From NCBI GenBank assembly GCA_050743625.1, contig JBOGED010000464.1:1-32986 (forward strand): a stretch of 32,986 nt of DNA, written 5' to 3'. Made by a program: the position numbers and the translations under genes. Numbering within the stretch: position 1 is the first letter of the stretch; every line of letters begins with the position of its first letter. This DNA comes from JBOGED01 sp050743625. Lineage in GTDB: Bacteria > Actinomycetota > Nitriliruptoria > Euzebyales > Egibacteraceae. Positions 32,826 to 32,986 of the stretch are shown here, piece after piece. The notes beneath the pieces were generated by a model that was given only the letters and a program-made list of their open reading frames with translations, did not search any database and was not told the origin of the DNA.

Positions 32826-32986
32826 TCACTTGAGGATCTTGATTACACGGCCGGCACCTACCGTGCGCCCGCCCTCACGGATCGCGAACCGCAGCCCTTC
32901 GTCCATCGCGATCGGCTGGATCAACTGCACATGCATCTCCGTATTATCACCCGGCATCACCATCTCCGTACCCTCGGGCAAATCAA
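32826..32986 (-). CDS. tuf: Elongation factor Tu, C-terminal end (cut by window edge)
   Basis: The last 52 residues of EF-Tu domain 3 are visible: DLPEGTEMVMPGDNTEMHVQ, then LIQPIAMDEGLRFAIREGGR and TVGAGRVIKILK followed by TGA at 32828-32826. EF-Tu delivers aminoacyl-tRNA to the ribosome. It is the last gene of the str operon, which must continue to the right. Confidence 0.97.
   Translation of the reverse strand, partial: DLPEGTEMVMPGDNTEMHVQLIQPIAMDEGLRFAIREGGRTVGAGRVIKILK

Overview
This is high-GC bacterial DNA, most likely from an actinobacterium. The r-protein set points that way: zinc-ligand (C+) forms of S4 and L36, a short zinc-binding S14, long C-terminal tails on L17 and S3, a short-lid adenylate kinase, and the gene order truA-rplM-rpsI-glmM. 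The genus cannot be read from the sequence. Nearly every gene is on the minus strand, so the region is transcribed from right to left.

Positions 32986 to about 13272 hold the end of tuf and then the complete S10-spc-alpha ribosomal cluster: rpsJ, rplC, rplD, rplW, rplB, rpsS, rplV, rpsC, rplP, rpmC, rpsQ, rplN, rplX, rplE, rpsN, rpsH, rplF, rplR, rpsE, rpmD, rplO, secY, adk, map, rpmJ, rpsM, rpsK, rpsD, rpoA, rplQ. truA, rplM, rpsI and glmM follow. The genes are mostly tightly packed, often with 1-4 base stop/start overlaps. The exceptions are unusual. A roughly 250-bp structured element with terminal inverted repeats and two long palindromes separates rpsQ from rplN. A recurrent GGCTTTCC/GGAAAGC hairpin lies before secY and between rpsN and rplE. 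The slot between map and rpmJ has no infA and instead holds two hairpins. A 20-bp-arm inverted repeat follows tuf. An identical 17-nt sequence opens both rpmD and rpsQ.

Positions 10045 to 13197 are mixed: an NCS2-type purine permease (+), a decayed iron/B12-type substrate-binding protein gene (-), and a Uma2-family nuclease-like gene (+).

Positions 1 to 9930 hold a leftward five-gene defence operon: SNF2 helicase with a C-terminal DUF3883 nuclease-like domain, DarT, DarG, a DUF1156 adenine-type DNA methylase, and a Swt1-type HEPN/DUF499 ATPase. The helicase, methylase and ATPase families (COG0553, COG1743, COG1483) are known neighbours in defence islands. The notable point is a complete DarTG DNA ADP-ribosylation toxin-antitoxin pair spliced into the middle of that cassette, with gaps of only a few bases. 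The last gene is cut off by an insertion sequence whose transposase start lies at the left edge of the window, so this copy may be crippled.
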